A DNA stretch of 64,000 nucleotides from the NCBI RefSeq assembly GCF_910594005.1, contig NC_057826.1:82829163-82893162 (forward strand), read 5' to 3'. Positions within the stretch are counted from its first letter, which is position 1. Every line of letters begins with the position of its first letter. The DNA is from Cervus elaphus. Taxonomy: Eukaryota; Chordata; Mammalia; Artiodactyla; Cervidae. Both the position numbers and the translations under genes were made by a program. The notes under the pieces were generated by a model, which saw nothing but the letters and a program-made list of their open reading frames with translations, ran no database searches and was not told the origin of the DNA. Shown here one piece after another: positions 43,141 through 54,053 of the stretch.

Positions 43141-43329
43141 GGTTGTGATATGGCCTTCCTCGTGTTGATATCTGTTTACCTGAGGAGAGTGGACCTTGGC
43201 AGATGCTGAGCTGATGGCCTGCTTCACAAGGCTGAGCAGGCTGGCCACTGGGAAGCCCTCTTCCTCCCTTCTTTCCCACTCCCCTCCTCTTTGCTTCTCG
43301 CAACGTGGTCCTGAAATGACATCAAGAGC

Positions 43330-43560
43330 AGCTGCTTAAGCAATTTTGCCAATTAATGGGTCTCTGAAATTAAACCGCCTACGCAGTCTGGATGAGCCTT
43401 CTCCAGGAGGGATTTAGCAATTGTCTTCATGATAATCAGGCTTGACTTGCCTTCACACACATTAATAAAAAAGCGAAGGCGTCGGGAGAGATGCCCTTTC
43501 GAGGGGAATATCGACAATATCGTAATGAGGCTTGGGGAGAAGGATGCTGAGGCATGGTGC
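43330..43560. promoter_or_regulatory. Candidate conserved noncoding block
   Basis: Repeat-free, low-redundancy DNA with homeodomain-type cores and unusually many retained CpGs for AT-rich sequence: aagcaattttgccaattaat, gaaattaaaccgcctacgca, tcttcatgataatcaggctt, aaagcgaaggcgtcgggaga, gaatatcgacaatatcgtaa. Retained CpGs in AT-rich context suggest constraint or low methylation. Inference only. Confidence 0.4.
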
Positions 43561-44195
43561 TGCATGCTCAAAACTGCTCTCCTCTGTGGGCAAGAGCCAG
43601 CTCTGGCTGGAAGCAGCTGGGCTTACAGTAAAGCATAGCAATGCTCAGTAGCCACTCAGGCTGCACTGGTCCAGAGAAAGGAAAGCAAAGGGCAGGAAAA
43701 GCTTAGGAAGACCAGTCAGGAAGAACTCCTAGAGGAATAATCTGGGTTGTGGCAGGCAGAGGAACAAGTCAGCTGAGTACCCAGGAACAAAAACACCTAG
43801 GATGCTGTCAACCCTTTCTCCCACACCCTTCGAGACCCAGTGACCTCCTTGTCTTCATTCACAGACATCACCAGTTGACCAGGCATTCCTCCTTCCCCCA
43901 AGCCAAAAGTGACCTCAGAATCCTCAACACAGCGGCCTTGACACAGCCCTCTCAGTGCCTGCTGCCGACTGGTTAGATTAGAACCAGAGTTAGCATCTCC
44001 CTGCCATGCAGCGTAAGAATCTACGTCTCCATGTTCCCTTTCAGCGTCTCCCAGTCCCCCTCACTCTGTGATCTTTCTACTATGCGGATTTTCTCCCAGT
44101 GGATACTGGACTTTTAGAAGGATCAAAGGCTTAAGAGATGAAGTTCTAATGGTGGAAATTCCAGAGTGGAGTATAGAAGCGAGGCTGCGTGGCTA
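43561..44195. other. Unique sequence
   Basis: Nothing identified. Confidence 0.4.
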
Positions 44196-44202
44196 CCCAG
44201 GT

Positions 44203-44340
44203 CCTTGAAAGCATGGCAACACACTCCAGTTTTCTTGCCTGGAGAATCCCATGAGGAATCTGGTGGGCTACAGTCCATAGGGTCACAAAGAGTCAGACAC
44301 GACCGAAGTGACTTAGCACACACACACATGCATGCACAAG
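44203..44340 (+). mobile_element. Bov-A SINE, 5'-truncated
   Basis: BovA body only: gcatggcaacacactccagt, gcctggagaatcccatgagg, gtccatagggtcacaaagag and gaagtgacttagcacacac tail. Part of the gacagaggagcc segment is deleted. Confidence 0.9.
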
Positions 44341-44414
44341 AAAAGGAAGCTAACAGCTCTTTAGTATCTGCTAAGTCATCCTGTTTACCTCTTGCATAAG
44401 TCCTAGTGGGGAGG

Positions 44415-44560
44415 TCCTCCATTTTGCACACAGGGATGTGTGGCTTTGGAAGGTTGCACAATTTGCCCAAAGTTACATCAAGTAAGTGGCAAGGTTGGGA
44501 TTGGAACCCAGACCAGTGTGACCCCCAAATCTGTGTTTTTTCCATTCAACCAGGCCAAGG
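44415..44560 (-). mobile_element. MIR SINE
   Basis: Reversed: ggaaggttgcacaatttgcc, aagtaagtggcaaggttggg and attggaacccagaccagtgt. Confidence 0.75.
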
Positions 44561-44569
44561 AGGGGAACG

Positions 44570-44603
44570 CCCCCCCCCCCACACACACATACACACACAC
44601 ACC
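44570..44603. repeat. Poly(C) and (CA)n tract
   Basis: Eleven C residues followed by CA repeats with one CAT break. Confidence 0.9.
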
Positions 44604-45702
44604 ATTCGCCTCCTTTTGGGTTAGCGCCTTCAGATTAGTGCAGGAGAATCTGGTAAACTCAAGAATATTCTTTGCAGACTGTCTCAGCTGCCTGGGTAGA
44701 GGGAGAGAGTGGGGAGAAAAGGCAAAGGAGCAGGGAGGGGGAAATACCAGCAGCATCACTGATTGCATTTGATGATGTCCTGAGCCCTTATCATGCACCC
44801 AGCAGAGTCTGTAGAACATGTGGGCCACCCCCAAGAGCTGAAGAGAACATCTTGTTCCCTTTGCATTAAAGCAAGTTTCATGCAACTTGTGGTGCGTGGG
44901 CTGACCACGGGGGAGACCTTTGGATGCACTGTGTACACAGCTCAACGCTAATTCTTTACATCTGTCGAGGACAGACAGTTTTCAAGGGACTCAGTGAAGA
45001 TAGGAAAGCCAACCTGCCTGTGGGGAAGCCAGGCCCATTGCACATCCCCACCAGTGCACACCCATGCCCATCACCAAGCAGAGGGGCCACAGAGGAAGAG
45101 GCAACTCCGAAACCTGACCCCTGCCCTCCCTTGGGGCCATCCCAGCTGTGGTGCCCTTGTTTATTATCAGGACAGGGGTTCTCACTTAACGAAGAATGGC
45201 TGTCCTTTCCCACATCTCCACTGGCATCAGCAATTTGAGAATAGGACATCACATCTCTTATTTCTCTCTCTCTCTCTAAGCTCCTAGCAGGGTGATTATT
45301 TTGGATTGGTGGACTCATTTAAACCTTCAAATAATGTAAGGCAGTATAAGATTGTGCTAAACTGGCACTAAATATAGCTTTATAGCATCTATAGCTAAAA
45401 CTGCATCTTTTTCTTTTTTTTAAAGTTTGTTTCCTTCTCTCTGTGTGATTTTTGTGTCCACAGTCATTGTCTAAGGGAAGGTGTTTGGTGTCAGTTCAAT
45501 TTTGCTTGAGTGGTTTTAAGCCAAGAACACACACATGATTCTAACTTACAAAGCCTTGGCCAGGCTCAGATGTAAGGACCGCAGGCTCAGATTTGGGGAC
45601 TTTTGTTAGGACAGAGGGCAGAGTAGACTGTCTCCTTCCCACAGCCACAGAAACTGCCTCTTTCCCAGCTTCGCTGGCTCTAATGGAGATTCTCCTTTCA
45701 GT
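44604..45702. other. Unique sequence with a short (CT)n
   Basis: 1.1 kb. A CT tract lies at 45263-45278. Chance frames of up to 155 codons on the minus strand (44945-44478) overlap the MIR and have no domain. Confidence 0.4.
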
Positions 45703-45845
45703 AATTAACATTCACAGTGCAGGTATCATGGGCTGAGGGTGCTCACATGTGTCATCTCGTTTAATGCTGACCCAACCAGGAAAGTGTTAATAAGTACTCT
45801 TAGAAATGCCATTTTGCAGTTGGAGAAGCTGAGAGCATCTGTGTG
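45703..45845 (-). mobile_element. MIR SINE
   Basis: Reversed: ctcacatgtgtcatctcgtt, taatgctgacccaaccagga and ccattttgcagttggagaag. Confidence 0.7.
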
Positions 45846-46029
45846 GAGTCACTCATCAATTTCCTTCCATTTCCCCTGACCCTGGTGACAATGAGGCCTT
45901 CTGGTGGGGTAGCTGCCAGGCCTTGGGGCAGCCAGGTTCAACCCTATATGCTGGGAGCCTGAGACCTTGGCTTCTTTGCTCATCCCTCTAACAGGCTGGT
46001 CTCTGCCACCAGCTGTCTACCAGAATTTC

Positions 46030-46322
46030 ACATATTAAGGCCATTGCTCAATCAGAGACTACATCTCCCAGGCTCCCTTTCAAACCATTGGGCCATAAGA
46101 CTAGTTCTTACCAATGGTGTAGGAGCCTGCCTTCTCTCAGAGGACTCAGAGACTCCTGGAGAAGGTCAGACTCACAAGATGAGTAAAATCTGGATCCCAG
46201 AGTCACCATGTGGAGGAGAGCTGCCCATTAACCAGAAACAGTCTTGTGGAGCAAGAGATAAATTTATTTTGTGTTAAGCCCCTAATGATTTCAATTTTAC
46301 TTGATACAGTAACTAGCATTTG
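46030..46322 (-). mobile_element. Old mammalian repeat, same family as 34.29 kb, reversed
   Basis: cagagactacatctcccagg, accaatggtgtaggagcctg, gtggaggagagctgcccatt and tttgtgttaagcccctaatg match that family's opposite strand. Confidence 0.62.
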
Positions 46323-46634
46323 ACCCAACCAAAACATGACCCATGGCCAGAAAAGAACCCAAGATTCCCTACGGATTTGTCCTCACTTGCATTTGTCCAG
46401 GGCCTACCTGGTCAAGGGAACTCTGTCCTCAAAAATCCAGTCATGAATTTATAGAATGTCAGCCCCGTGAGGGTCTCTGCATAATCTCTATGGAGACTCA
46501 GAGAAAGCTGGAACTGGCCTGTCACCACAATTCCACGCTGAGTGTTCATAATGTAAGTGTTCATAATATATGCATTCAGCATACACACTTGCAGACACAT
46601 GCAGCACACACCGCACTGGAACCGAGAGGAAATT
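46323..46634. other. Unique sequence
   Basis: Small duplicated gttcataat (46546, 46560) and a cacaca-like patch; nothing else identified. Confidence 0.4.
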
Positions 46635-46647
46635 ATCATGCTTCTTT

Positions 46648-46857
46648 TTTATTTGAAATTTAATGAATTTATTTTTTGGCTGCATTTTAGTATAGCACGC
46701 AGGATATTCATTGCAGCATAGGGGCTCAGCAGTTGCAATATGCGGGTTCAGTTGCTCTGTGGCATGTGGGATCTTAGTTCCTCGACCAGGGATCAAACCC
46801 ATGTTCCCTGCATTGGAAGGCAAATTCTTAACCACTAGACCACCAGGGAAGTTCCTG
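46648..46857 (-). mobile_element. CHR-type SINE with target-site duplication
   Basis: Reversed: aatttattttttggctgcat, gtggcatgtgggatcttagt, gaccagggatcaaacccatg and accactagaccaccagggaa. Perfect 13-bp duplication atcatgcttcttt at 46635-46647 and 46858-46870. Confidence 0.95.
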
Positions 46858-47089
46858 ATCATGCTTCTTTATGTACCCAAGGTATGTGTGAGTTTCCTCC
46901 ATATGAAGTTTCCTCCTTGGCTGAGTCCCTCCACTGTGCCTACCTCTCCTGACACCTCCTGAAAGAACCAGGTGGGGCTTGGGTGACAGAGGAGGGGCCG
47001 CCCGAGACCCCCATCAGCAGGCCCTGGCCCTGTCACCGAGGGCCACACCAGCTCCAAGCAGCCGTGGTGATGGGAAAAACCTCAGCTCT

Positions 47090-47205
47090 GAGACATAAAG
47101 ACAGAAAACACAACATTTTATTAGTGCTCGAGACGTTTATTTCCTGAGTTAACAGCAATAATAAACTCGTTTATGGCTGTGAGTTTCATTGCCTTCCCCG
47201 GTGGG
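47090..47205. promoter_or_regulatory. Candidate conserved noncoding block
   Basis: Short repeat-free stretch: acaacattttattagtgctc, gagacgtttatttcctgagt, taacagcaataataaactcg, tttatggctgtgag. It resembles constrained sequence by composition only. Confidence 0.28.
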
Positions 47206-48194
47206 GCTCCCACCTGCTGTCTGTTCAGATTCTGCAGGGCTCCTGAGCACAGAGAGGCTGGCCCGGCAGCTGGCATGGGCGGGCACCACCTCCTGGCAGC
47301 TGGGAGGGCCCAGACGGGGGTCCCTAGGGTGCTGTACCATCAGCATGGGTCCCACCTTGGTGTGGTGAGGCAGGCTCGCTCCGCATGCACGATCGTCACA
47401 AGCAGGTGTTAGCTGAGGTTTCTGGGCCCTCACCTGTCTATTGTGCAGATGCAGGTGGCTGTTTCCAATCAAAGAATAAAATGATTCTCCTGACTCAGGT
47501 GACTTATCTGGGAGAAACCAACATTTTAATGTCAAAGTATAGGTTTACGTTCACGTAGGGCCAGGACAAGGGTGCAAACTTTCAAGAGGTACTTACTCTT
47601 GGGTCTGGCAAGTGTCTCCTTAAATTTGATGTTCTAAGCACCTGGCTTGCCTGGTCCCTCCATTGACAAGCACTGGGGTCTCCTGGGCTTTTTCTCCCAG
47701 TTTCCCTTGGAAAAGGGGCATGTCTTTCTTTCCCCTTTTCTTTTCTAGATCTCACTGTGGCAGCTGTTGACGCCCAGTCACCCCCATTCTCAAGAGCCTG
47801 GTTGCATAGGGGGAGAAACGCAGTCCTCATAAACCATGCAGGACCTTGTGGCCCTTCTTAGGACCAGGAATGGAGAGAGGATGCACAGAGAAAGGAGGCA
47901 TGGGAGAAGGAGAGGGATTTTGTGAATTTATGAAGATATGACTCACCTTATGTTGTTGTTGTTATTTTTTAAAAAATTCACTCAAAATAACTACCCTCCT
48001 GTTAGTGCTAACTTCCTCCTTGATTCTAATTGCTCCTTTGTGCCGCATCCTCTCAGTTCTTAAGGATTTGCTTTGCTTGGTACTTCCTGCATGGAGCTTT
48101 AAAAAGTTCTGAAGTTTTGTCTGAGTGAGGGGTGGGCTGAGGCCATAGGGAAGTTGAGGGACTGTCCCACTGTATTTCCCCACACCAAGGCCTC
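47206..48194. other. Unique sequence
   Basis: About 1 kb. A 128-codon minus-strand frame (47535-47149) has no domain. Nothing else identified. Confidence 0.4.
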
Positions 48195-48325
48195 TCAGAA
48201 TCCTTTGGAGGGTAGGCTGATCACTGGGGGCATCCCTGGTTTTTGACTCCTTAGGAATGAGGCTAGAGAATTTGCATTTTCAGTGATGCTGATGCTACTG
48301 GTCCTGGACTACATCTTAGACCCAC
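48195..48325. mobile_element. MER5A-like hAT-Charlie fragment
   Basis: ggaatgaggctagagaattt, gcattttcagtgatgctgat and gctactggtcctggactaca resemble an eroded MER5-type element. Confidence 0.5.
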
Positions 48326-48339
48326 AGCCATAAGGTGTT

Positions 48340-48440
48340 CTGGTAAATGAACTCTGGAATTAGTCAAAACTAAGTTCAAATCTAGTTCTGCTGTTTATCA
48401 GCTGTGTGACCTTTAGGAAGTCACTCATAACTCCCTGGGC
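48340..48440 (+). mobile_element. MIR SINE fragment
   Basis: aaatgaactctggaattagt, gttctgctgtttatcagctg and tgtgacctttaggaagtcac are the MIR 5' half and core. Confidence 0.8.
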
Positions 48441-48489
48441 TCATAACAACAACACACAGAATCATTATGTGCAAATGTGTCCATCTTGT

Positions 48490-48645
48490 GCCAGATGGGG
48501 TGACATGTTCTTTATTTGGCATCATCCCTTTGAATCCTCACAAGAACATGGGAAGAGGTCAGTGTTTTTAAGAGGTCCATTTTATGGAGGCAGGGGTGAG
48601 GGCTCAGGAGTTAGGAATCGTTGCCAAGTTCATGCCGCTCAAGAG
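48490..48645 (-). mobile_element. MIR SINE fragment
   Basis: Reversed: ctttgaatcctcacaagaac, ggtccattttatggaggcag and gaggctcag-like wording. Head-to-head with the preceding MIR. Confidence 0.65.
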
Positions 48646-48649
48646 TGGT

Positions 48650-48798
48650 CGAGGGACTTCCTTGCTGGTTCAGTGGCTAAGACTCAATGCTCGCGATGAA
48701 AGAGGCAGGGAACTAGATCCCGTGGGCCACAGCTAAGACCTGGCACAGCCACACACACAAAAAAGCCACAAAAACAAAAAGATATGTCATTAAAAAAA
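48650..48798 (+). mobile_element. CHR-type SINE
   Basis: gagggacttccttgctggtt, cagtggctaagactcaatgc, ggcagggaactagatcccgt and ctaagacctggcacagccac with an A-rich tail. Confidence 0.88.
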
Positions 48799-49257
48799 GG
48801 AAGAAAAAAGTGATAGAGGCAAGAATTAATGCAGTCTGACCACAGAGGACACAGACAGGGGCATGGATGGTAGGAGACTAGAGTGGTTAGGAGGATTAAA
48901 TAAGACAATAAGGTACCAGCTCAGGCCTGCCACAGCCTCTCTGCTCACAGAGCATGAGCCCCATCTCCCTAAGAGAAGACCCCTGATGAGGCCGGAGGAG
49001 GATGGGGCTCTGCTCACTGACATTTCAGTCTCCTGGTGAATCCAGGAAAGAAAGAAATCGGGAAATGGTAGACTGAGCGTCTAGAGCCAAAGCAGAAGGG
49101 AGCAGACATAGCTCTGTTTGCCTCCCAGGGTGGGGAATCGGCGTCTGTTTCTGACACTTGGAGAAGAGAACACTCCATCGTCAAGTCAGGGAAACCATTG
49201 ACGGAAACTGCCTGCCCTGTCCAGGTCTCATAGCAACCACTTGCATGAGTTATCTTA
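48799..49257. other. Unique sequence
   Basis: Nothing identified. Confidence 0.4.
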
Positions 49258-49680
49258 TGACAGGAGGTCCTGGTAAGGAACATGGAACTAACAAGCTACC
49301 ATCAACCAGAACAATTTGAGAAAGGTCAAAGGAGTGAGGAGGCTTTGGTCTATATGTCCTGCCAACCTCCCAGAATCCTTCTCGTTGGAATCCATCTTGA
49401 CTGAGCACTGCACGCACACCACCAGCAAGGACCTTGAGTCAGAATGATTGGCCAGAGACAATTCAGAAACTAATCCCATCACCATAAAACCCAAGACTTC
49501 AAGCTGCATAGCACAGCGATTCTCCTGGCTTCCCTTACCCTCCTCCTCTCCGCCCAGGCACCCCTTTCTCGATAAAGTCTCTTGCTTTGTCAGCACATGT
49601 ATCTCCTCTGACAATTCATTCCCCACTGTTAGACAAGAGCCTACTTTCAGGTCCTGGAAGGGGTGCCCTTCCTGCCACAG
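49258..49680 (+). mobile_element. Solo LTR of an ERV1-type endogenous retrovirus
   Basis: U3-like part with aacgattgg-type motif (gaatgattggccagagaca), a TATA-like cataaaacccaagacttc, a gataaagtctcttgctttg polyadenylation region (49571) and a U5 ending gttagacaagagcc, ctggaaggggtgcccttcct. No primer-binding site or gag-like frame follows, so it appears solo. The left boundary is approximate. Confidence 0.8.
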
Positions 49681-50734
49681 TCATGACAGAACCTGTAGGT
49701 CCTTGTCAGGATGCCCTTGATTGGGCAAGTGTTCTCTGGGTTGGAGGCCTCGCTGCAGCACTTCAGGGTGCCCTTTGAGAACTCCCTTGGGAAATACATG
49801 GCCTTTGGAGACCTGTTATCAAGCCCTCCACCTATGTTCTCTGTCCCAGGCAGCTGTCTCTAAAGGATTTTCCACAGCAATCATTGACCCATCAGAACCA
49901 GCCCAGATGCAGAAAATGTCTCATTGTTTTTGCATCCTGTCTTCTCATCCCACTCTATAGTAATACAAAGATCATGTCATGTGACTCATACCTTTATTAT
50001 AGCCATTGTTCTGCAAAGCAAGCCCCCCGCCCCATCCACACATCTGGTGCCAGACGGTCTCATGTAAAGGGGGGCACCCTGGGATAAAACTTCCAAGTAG
50101 AGAAGCAGCAGGGTTCTCCCAGCCCCAGAGCCTGGATGACCTCCCTCACAGAGCACATTCAGGCCAGGCTCACAGGATTGGATGCGCTGGGCAAAGATGC
50201 CTGTCTCCATAGTGCTCTACCTTGTTAGGGGAAAGAGGTTCAGAGGGAAGCTTATCAATTGTGTGAAGAAGAGGAGCTGAATCTCCCTGCTGGTCCACTG
50301 ACTGGAGAATGAGCCTCCAGGTCCACCTAGATGTGCCCCCTAGAGCATCTCGGTTGTCACTGAGATGCCCCCATCCTCCTGCCAATAACCCCCTCCTTAA
50401 AAACAGCAAAGTCTTCTCCATTCACCTCCTTGTAAAGAACGGCTGAAGGGCTGGGTTCTGCATGATACCTGTGGGCCTCCTAGTACAGGGCCTTCTTGTA
50501 TCCTCCATTTCTTTGATTATGGTAAATAGCCTTCATTCAACCTCCATGACCTTCTCTGAGTTTCAGTGGGCAAATTCAAGGAGTTTTTAATTAGGGAAGG
50601 GAGGGAATGAGAGACTAGGGAGAAACAGTTAAGATCAGCCTTGGGATAAGATCCTGGTTCCCCATTAACAGATACAGACAACAATATCTTTGAGCTATTT
50701 TGCAGGTGGGAATACTTAACAATTAACAATGGAG
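49681..50734. other. Unique sequence between LTRs
   Basis: About 1 kb with no retroviral coding remnant that I can recognise. A C-run lies at 50022-50031. Confidence 0.4.
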
Positions 50735-51030
50735 GGCTGACCACAAGCATATAGACCCCAGGCCAGTTGGACCTGAAGTTTGATGATGCTGACTCCTACT
50801 TACCTCATCACCAACCCATCAGAAGAATGTCCACCGGCTGATCACACCCTCTTTGAATAATTACTATAAAGTCTCCAAGTGGGGACACCGTCGTTTGGAG
50901 GGCATTAACCTGCTGTGGGCCCCCTTTGCCTGGCAAAGTAATAAAGTTATCCTTTTCTACTTTACCCCAAATTCTGTCTTTGAGATTTGATTCAGTATCA
51001 GTGTACAGAGCAGGTGAGCTTCAGCATCAG
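50735..51030 (+). mobile_element. Second LTR type, 3' portion
   Basis: catcaccaacccatcagaag, ccggctgatcacaccctctt, taattactataaagtctcca, tgcctggcaaagtaataaag (poly(A) signal aataaa near 50940), attctgtctttgagatttga and gtatcagtgtacagagcagg fit the R-U5 end of a gamma-type LTR. It differs from the 49.3 kb LTR. Confidence 0.75.
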
Positions 51031-51459
51031 GCACACACTGAAGCTGTCAGAATTTGAGTTCTTGGGGAGCAGGGCGTGTTTTCTATTTCTCCCCCATGCA
51101 CCCCCCAACTGCTGAAACTTTGTGGAGCAGTAAGGGTTTGGTGAACATGTGTTGGAGGAAGGAGATGGGCAGACGGTCCCTACAGCATGAGGCATCACTG
51201 CCCAACATCCCAGAGTTTTCTGCTTCTCCCATAGTTGCCTTCTTCCTCCTAACAGTCTCCAAGTGTATATACCAGCAAGTGGTTTTCATCAGAAGAAATT
51301 AAAATGAGTTGGTTTGAAAGTGTTGCTGCCCCCTTGGATGCTGTGAGAGTCAGACTCAATGTCAGTATCAGTGCAGAGGATCCTGGCTTCAATTAAAGAA
51401 AGAAAAGACTGCAGGGATGGATGATGGGTAATGGAAAGGGGGTTTCTCTTAGAAGCACG
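51031..51459. other. Mostly unique sequence
   Basis: At 51353-51390 the wording tcagtatcagtgcagaggat echoes the end of the preceding LTR. Otherwise nothing identified. Confidence 0.4.
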
Positions 51460-51583
51460 CAGAACCCTGTCTCTCACTAACTGTATGACTTGGGCAAGTC
51501 ATTTATGTTTCCGTTGTCTCATCAGTGAAATAGGGATGAGAATATGGGATGAGATGATGTACTGAAAGCGTGTAACTCAGGTT
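51460..51583 (+). mobile_element. MIR SINE, cut by an LTR
   Basis: tctcactaactgtatgactt, gggcaagtcatttatgtttc and gtctcatcagtgaaataggg are clear. The tail is lost where the LTR begins. Confidence 0.85.
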
Positions 51584-51589
51584 GGGATT

Positions 51590-52320
51590 GAACCCACGAT
51601 CTTTCAGCTGACATCACATACCTGGTCTCAGGACTTAAGCTCAGGTTCTTGATGTCTCATCACAGAAAGAATTCAATGAGAGACAGAGTGATAGGTAAGA
51701 AATGGATTTATTTAGAGAGAAACATACTCCACAGAGTGTGGGCCCTCTCAGAAGGTAAGAGGTCCCAAATGACGGTGTGGTTAGTTTTTATGGGCTGAGT
51801 AATTTCATAGGCTAATGAGTGGGAGAATTATTTCCAGTTATTTTGGGGAAGGGGTAGAGATTTCTGCGAATTGAGCCACCACCTACTTTGCGGTCTTTAT
51901 GGGCGACCACAGGGTTTCCCTGGTGGCTCAGACGATAAAGTATCTGTGGGGAGACCCGGGTTCGATCCCTGGGTCAGGAAGACCTCCTGGAGAAGGGAAT
52001 GGCCACTCACTCCAGCATTCTTCTCTGGAGAATTCCATGCACAGAGGAGCCTGGCAGGCTATAGTCCATGGGGTCACAGAAGAGTTGGACACAGCTGAGA
52101 GACTAACAATTTCACTTCACTTGAAACTGTTGTGGCACCTCTGGGTGTGTCATTTAGCTTGTTGATGTGTTACAGTGAGTGTATACTGAAGTTCAAGTTC
52201 TAGGGGAAGTGGACTTGTCGGCCATTTTGGACCTGTTTGGTTCCAGTTCATGTCATGTCCTTGGGCTATGTCATTCTTTCAAAGGTTGTGCCCTACCCGC
52301 TTCCCTCCTATTTCAGCACG
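51590..52320 (+). mobile_element. Ruminant ERV LTR with nested Bov-tA
   Basis: Same family as 21.95 kb but longer. Wording in order: gattgaacccacgatctttc, ttaagctcaggttcttgatg, agaaagaattcaatgagaga, cacagagtgtgggccctctc, gggctgagtaatttcatagg, then after the SINE gtggcacctctgggtgtgtc, attttggacctgtttggttc and gctatgtcattctttcaaag. No internal retroviral sequence is attached. Confidence 0.85.
51912..52124 (+). mobile_element. Bov-tA SINE inside an LTR
   Basis: agggtttccctggtggctca head with a small deletion in the tRNA part (tatctgtggggagacccggg), B box gttcgatccctggg, BovA body and aacaatttcacttcactt tail. Confidence 0.95.
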
Positions 52321-53035
52321 GCAAAGCTGCTGACCTGGAGCAGATGCATGAGCAGTGCTAGTGGGGAGAGCAAACACCTGTAACAATCATCTCCCATACT
52401 TGAATAGGGCTTTACAGCTTTCAAAGCAGATTCTAGTATGTCACAGGGCTGAGTGGCAATGGTCACCAGATACATAAATAGAGAGGGAGCCTCTGGCCTC
52501 TCTGACCATGGGGAATCGTTTCTATGGATCTCTGGGGAGCAGGCAAAGCTGTGCGTCTCTGATTCCAGCACAAAAGGGTTCTGACCTTTGCTGTTCTTTT
52601 AGTTCTGTTTCAATCAGAAATGGAGATCTAATTAAATGCTGAGTTTTCTTGAACAAGTTGGGAATGCACTTTTCGCTGGGAGAGCTCATAGGATTTGCTA
52701 GGAATTAGGAAGTTGCTTAACAGGGCACAAAGGAAATATTCCTAAGCACAGTTCTGGTTTTTTCTATTATTTAATCCTTGAGTCTCTTCCTCTCCATCTC
52801 TGCGTTCAGCTCTGGGACACACACACAGAGTTCTACAAATATCAAGTGATAAAGACATAATTATTAGAAACAGCCGAATGTGGTCAAGTCCGAGGAAATG
52901 CCACAGTCCTCCCAAAGCTTTTTGCACACTGGCCAAGCCGGAGATGCTCTTTTCTGACCTCCAGACTCTGCTCCCACCATGAGTCTCTTGGCACCATAAG
53001 CAGTTCCGAGACCCACTGTCAGAGGTGGTGACTTA
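52321..53035. other. Mostly unique sequence
   Basis: 52395-52480 may be a weak MIR. 52595-52745 is repeat-free and AT-rich (ggagatctaattaaatgctg, ggattagg-like wording) and could be a minor conserved block. Confidence 0.35.
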
Positions 53036-53125
53036 GGAAGTCAGAGTGGGGCCAGGAATCTGCGTCTTAACAAACCTTTCCATTGATGCTAATGCTGGGA
53101 GTAGGAGGACCACACCTTTCCAGAG
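53036..53125. mobile_element. MER5A-like hAT-Charlie fragment
   Basis: gtggggccaggaatctgcgt, cttaacaaacctttccattg and atgctaatgctgg follow the centre of MER5A. Confidence 0.6.
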
Positions 53126-53810
53126 AATTCTAGCCTTTGCCACCCAGGTATTGATGAATGTAGGCAGCACGCCAGCCCCGGTAAATCACTTTTCCCTCCC
53201 CCATAACTGAGTCCCTCAGGCTTCACACCTCAGAGGAAGCAGAACGTTTCCTTGACAACAGATGACTAATTTAGAAGTCCCTGTGAACAGGTGGGAGACA
53301 GGAAGGGACAAGAGAAGCAACATGGGCAGGTGCCAAGTTGAAACAACAGGCTCTTGGCAGTCCCTGGAGTGCACGCTGGTGGGGAGGATTCTTGGGGCTC
53401 AGGCAGAGAGACGCCAGCTGAGGGAGCCCACTGTTCCATCTGGAAGGAGGGAGGCCCCAGTGAACTCTCACGGGCAGGCTCTTTAAGTCCGCTCTGAAAG
53501 TCTAGTTTTGGAATTAGACTATATTGAAAGACATTGTGGCCAGAAGGAAAATTTGGTTTCGAGTAACTCGTTTCAATAGGAAATACAAACGGAGAAAGCA
53601 GTACCTGGGGCCAGAAGCTGGCTAGAGGTGGGGCTCCCAGAAGAAAGACTTGGCAGGCAGAAAAGTCTGGATAGCGCTCACACCTGGCAGGACCTGGCAG
53701 GTTCATGACCTCAGTTCTCAGCAAGCTCTTCTCAGGCCACGTGGCCCTGGTCCCAGGACAACTGTGGTTTCCTCCCCCTTGTTCCCCTCTAGAGCCTCTG
53801 CTCCAGCTTG
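53126..53810. other. Unique sequence
   Basis: A 152-codon minus-strand frame (53724-53266) has no recognisable domain and no promoter context; treated as chance. Confidence 0.45.
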
Positions 53811-53811
53811 T

Positions 53812-53935
53812 TCCAGTTGCTGTCCATGTTCTGTGACCCCATACTTCATGCTGTGCATGTTAGTCCATCTATCCAAAGTCTGCCCATTGACCCCAGGCCT
53901 GGCTCAAACCCGTCTCTGTGGAATCTAATACCGAC
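53812..53935 (+). mobile_element. L2 LINE fragment
   Basis: gttccagttgctgtccatgt, gtctgcccattgaccccagg and cctggctcaaacccgtctct follow the L2 3' region. Confidence 0.45.
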
Positions 53936-54043
53936 AGAATGAGTTGTCTCCCCACAAGTCTCATATCCTTGTGTCTTGGCCTCATGTCACCAACTGAGCT
54001 TCCTGCACCTCCCAGGAGAGGACTGGAACCTTCACCAGGTCTT
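53936..54043. other. Unique sequence
   Basis: Nothing identified. Confidence 0.4.
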
Positions 54044-54053
54044 CAAGGAACAG

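Noticed and set aside
50022..50031. C-run next to an LTR as a polypurine tract complement
   Set aside because: It is about 340 bp from the LTR and has no adjoining retroviral sequence.
53266..53724. Minus-strand open frame of 152 codons
   Set aside because: No recognisable domain, no promoter or splice context; several stop-poor frames overlap it, so chance is the simpler reading.
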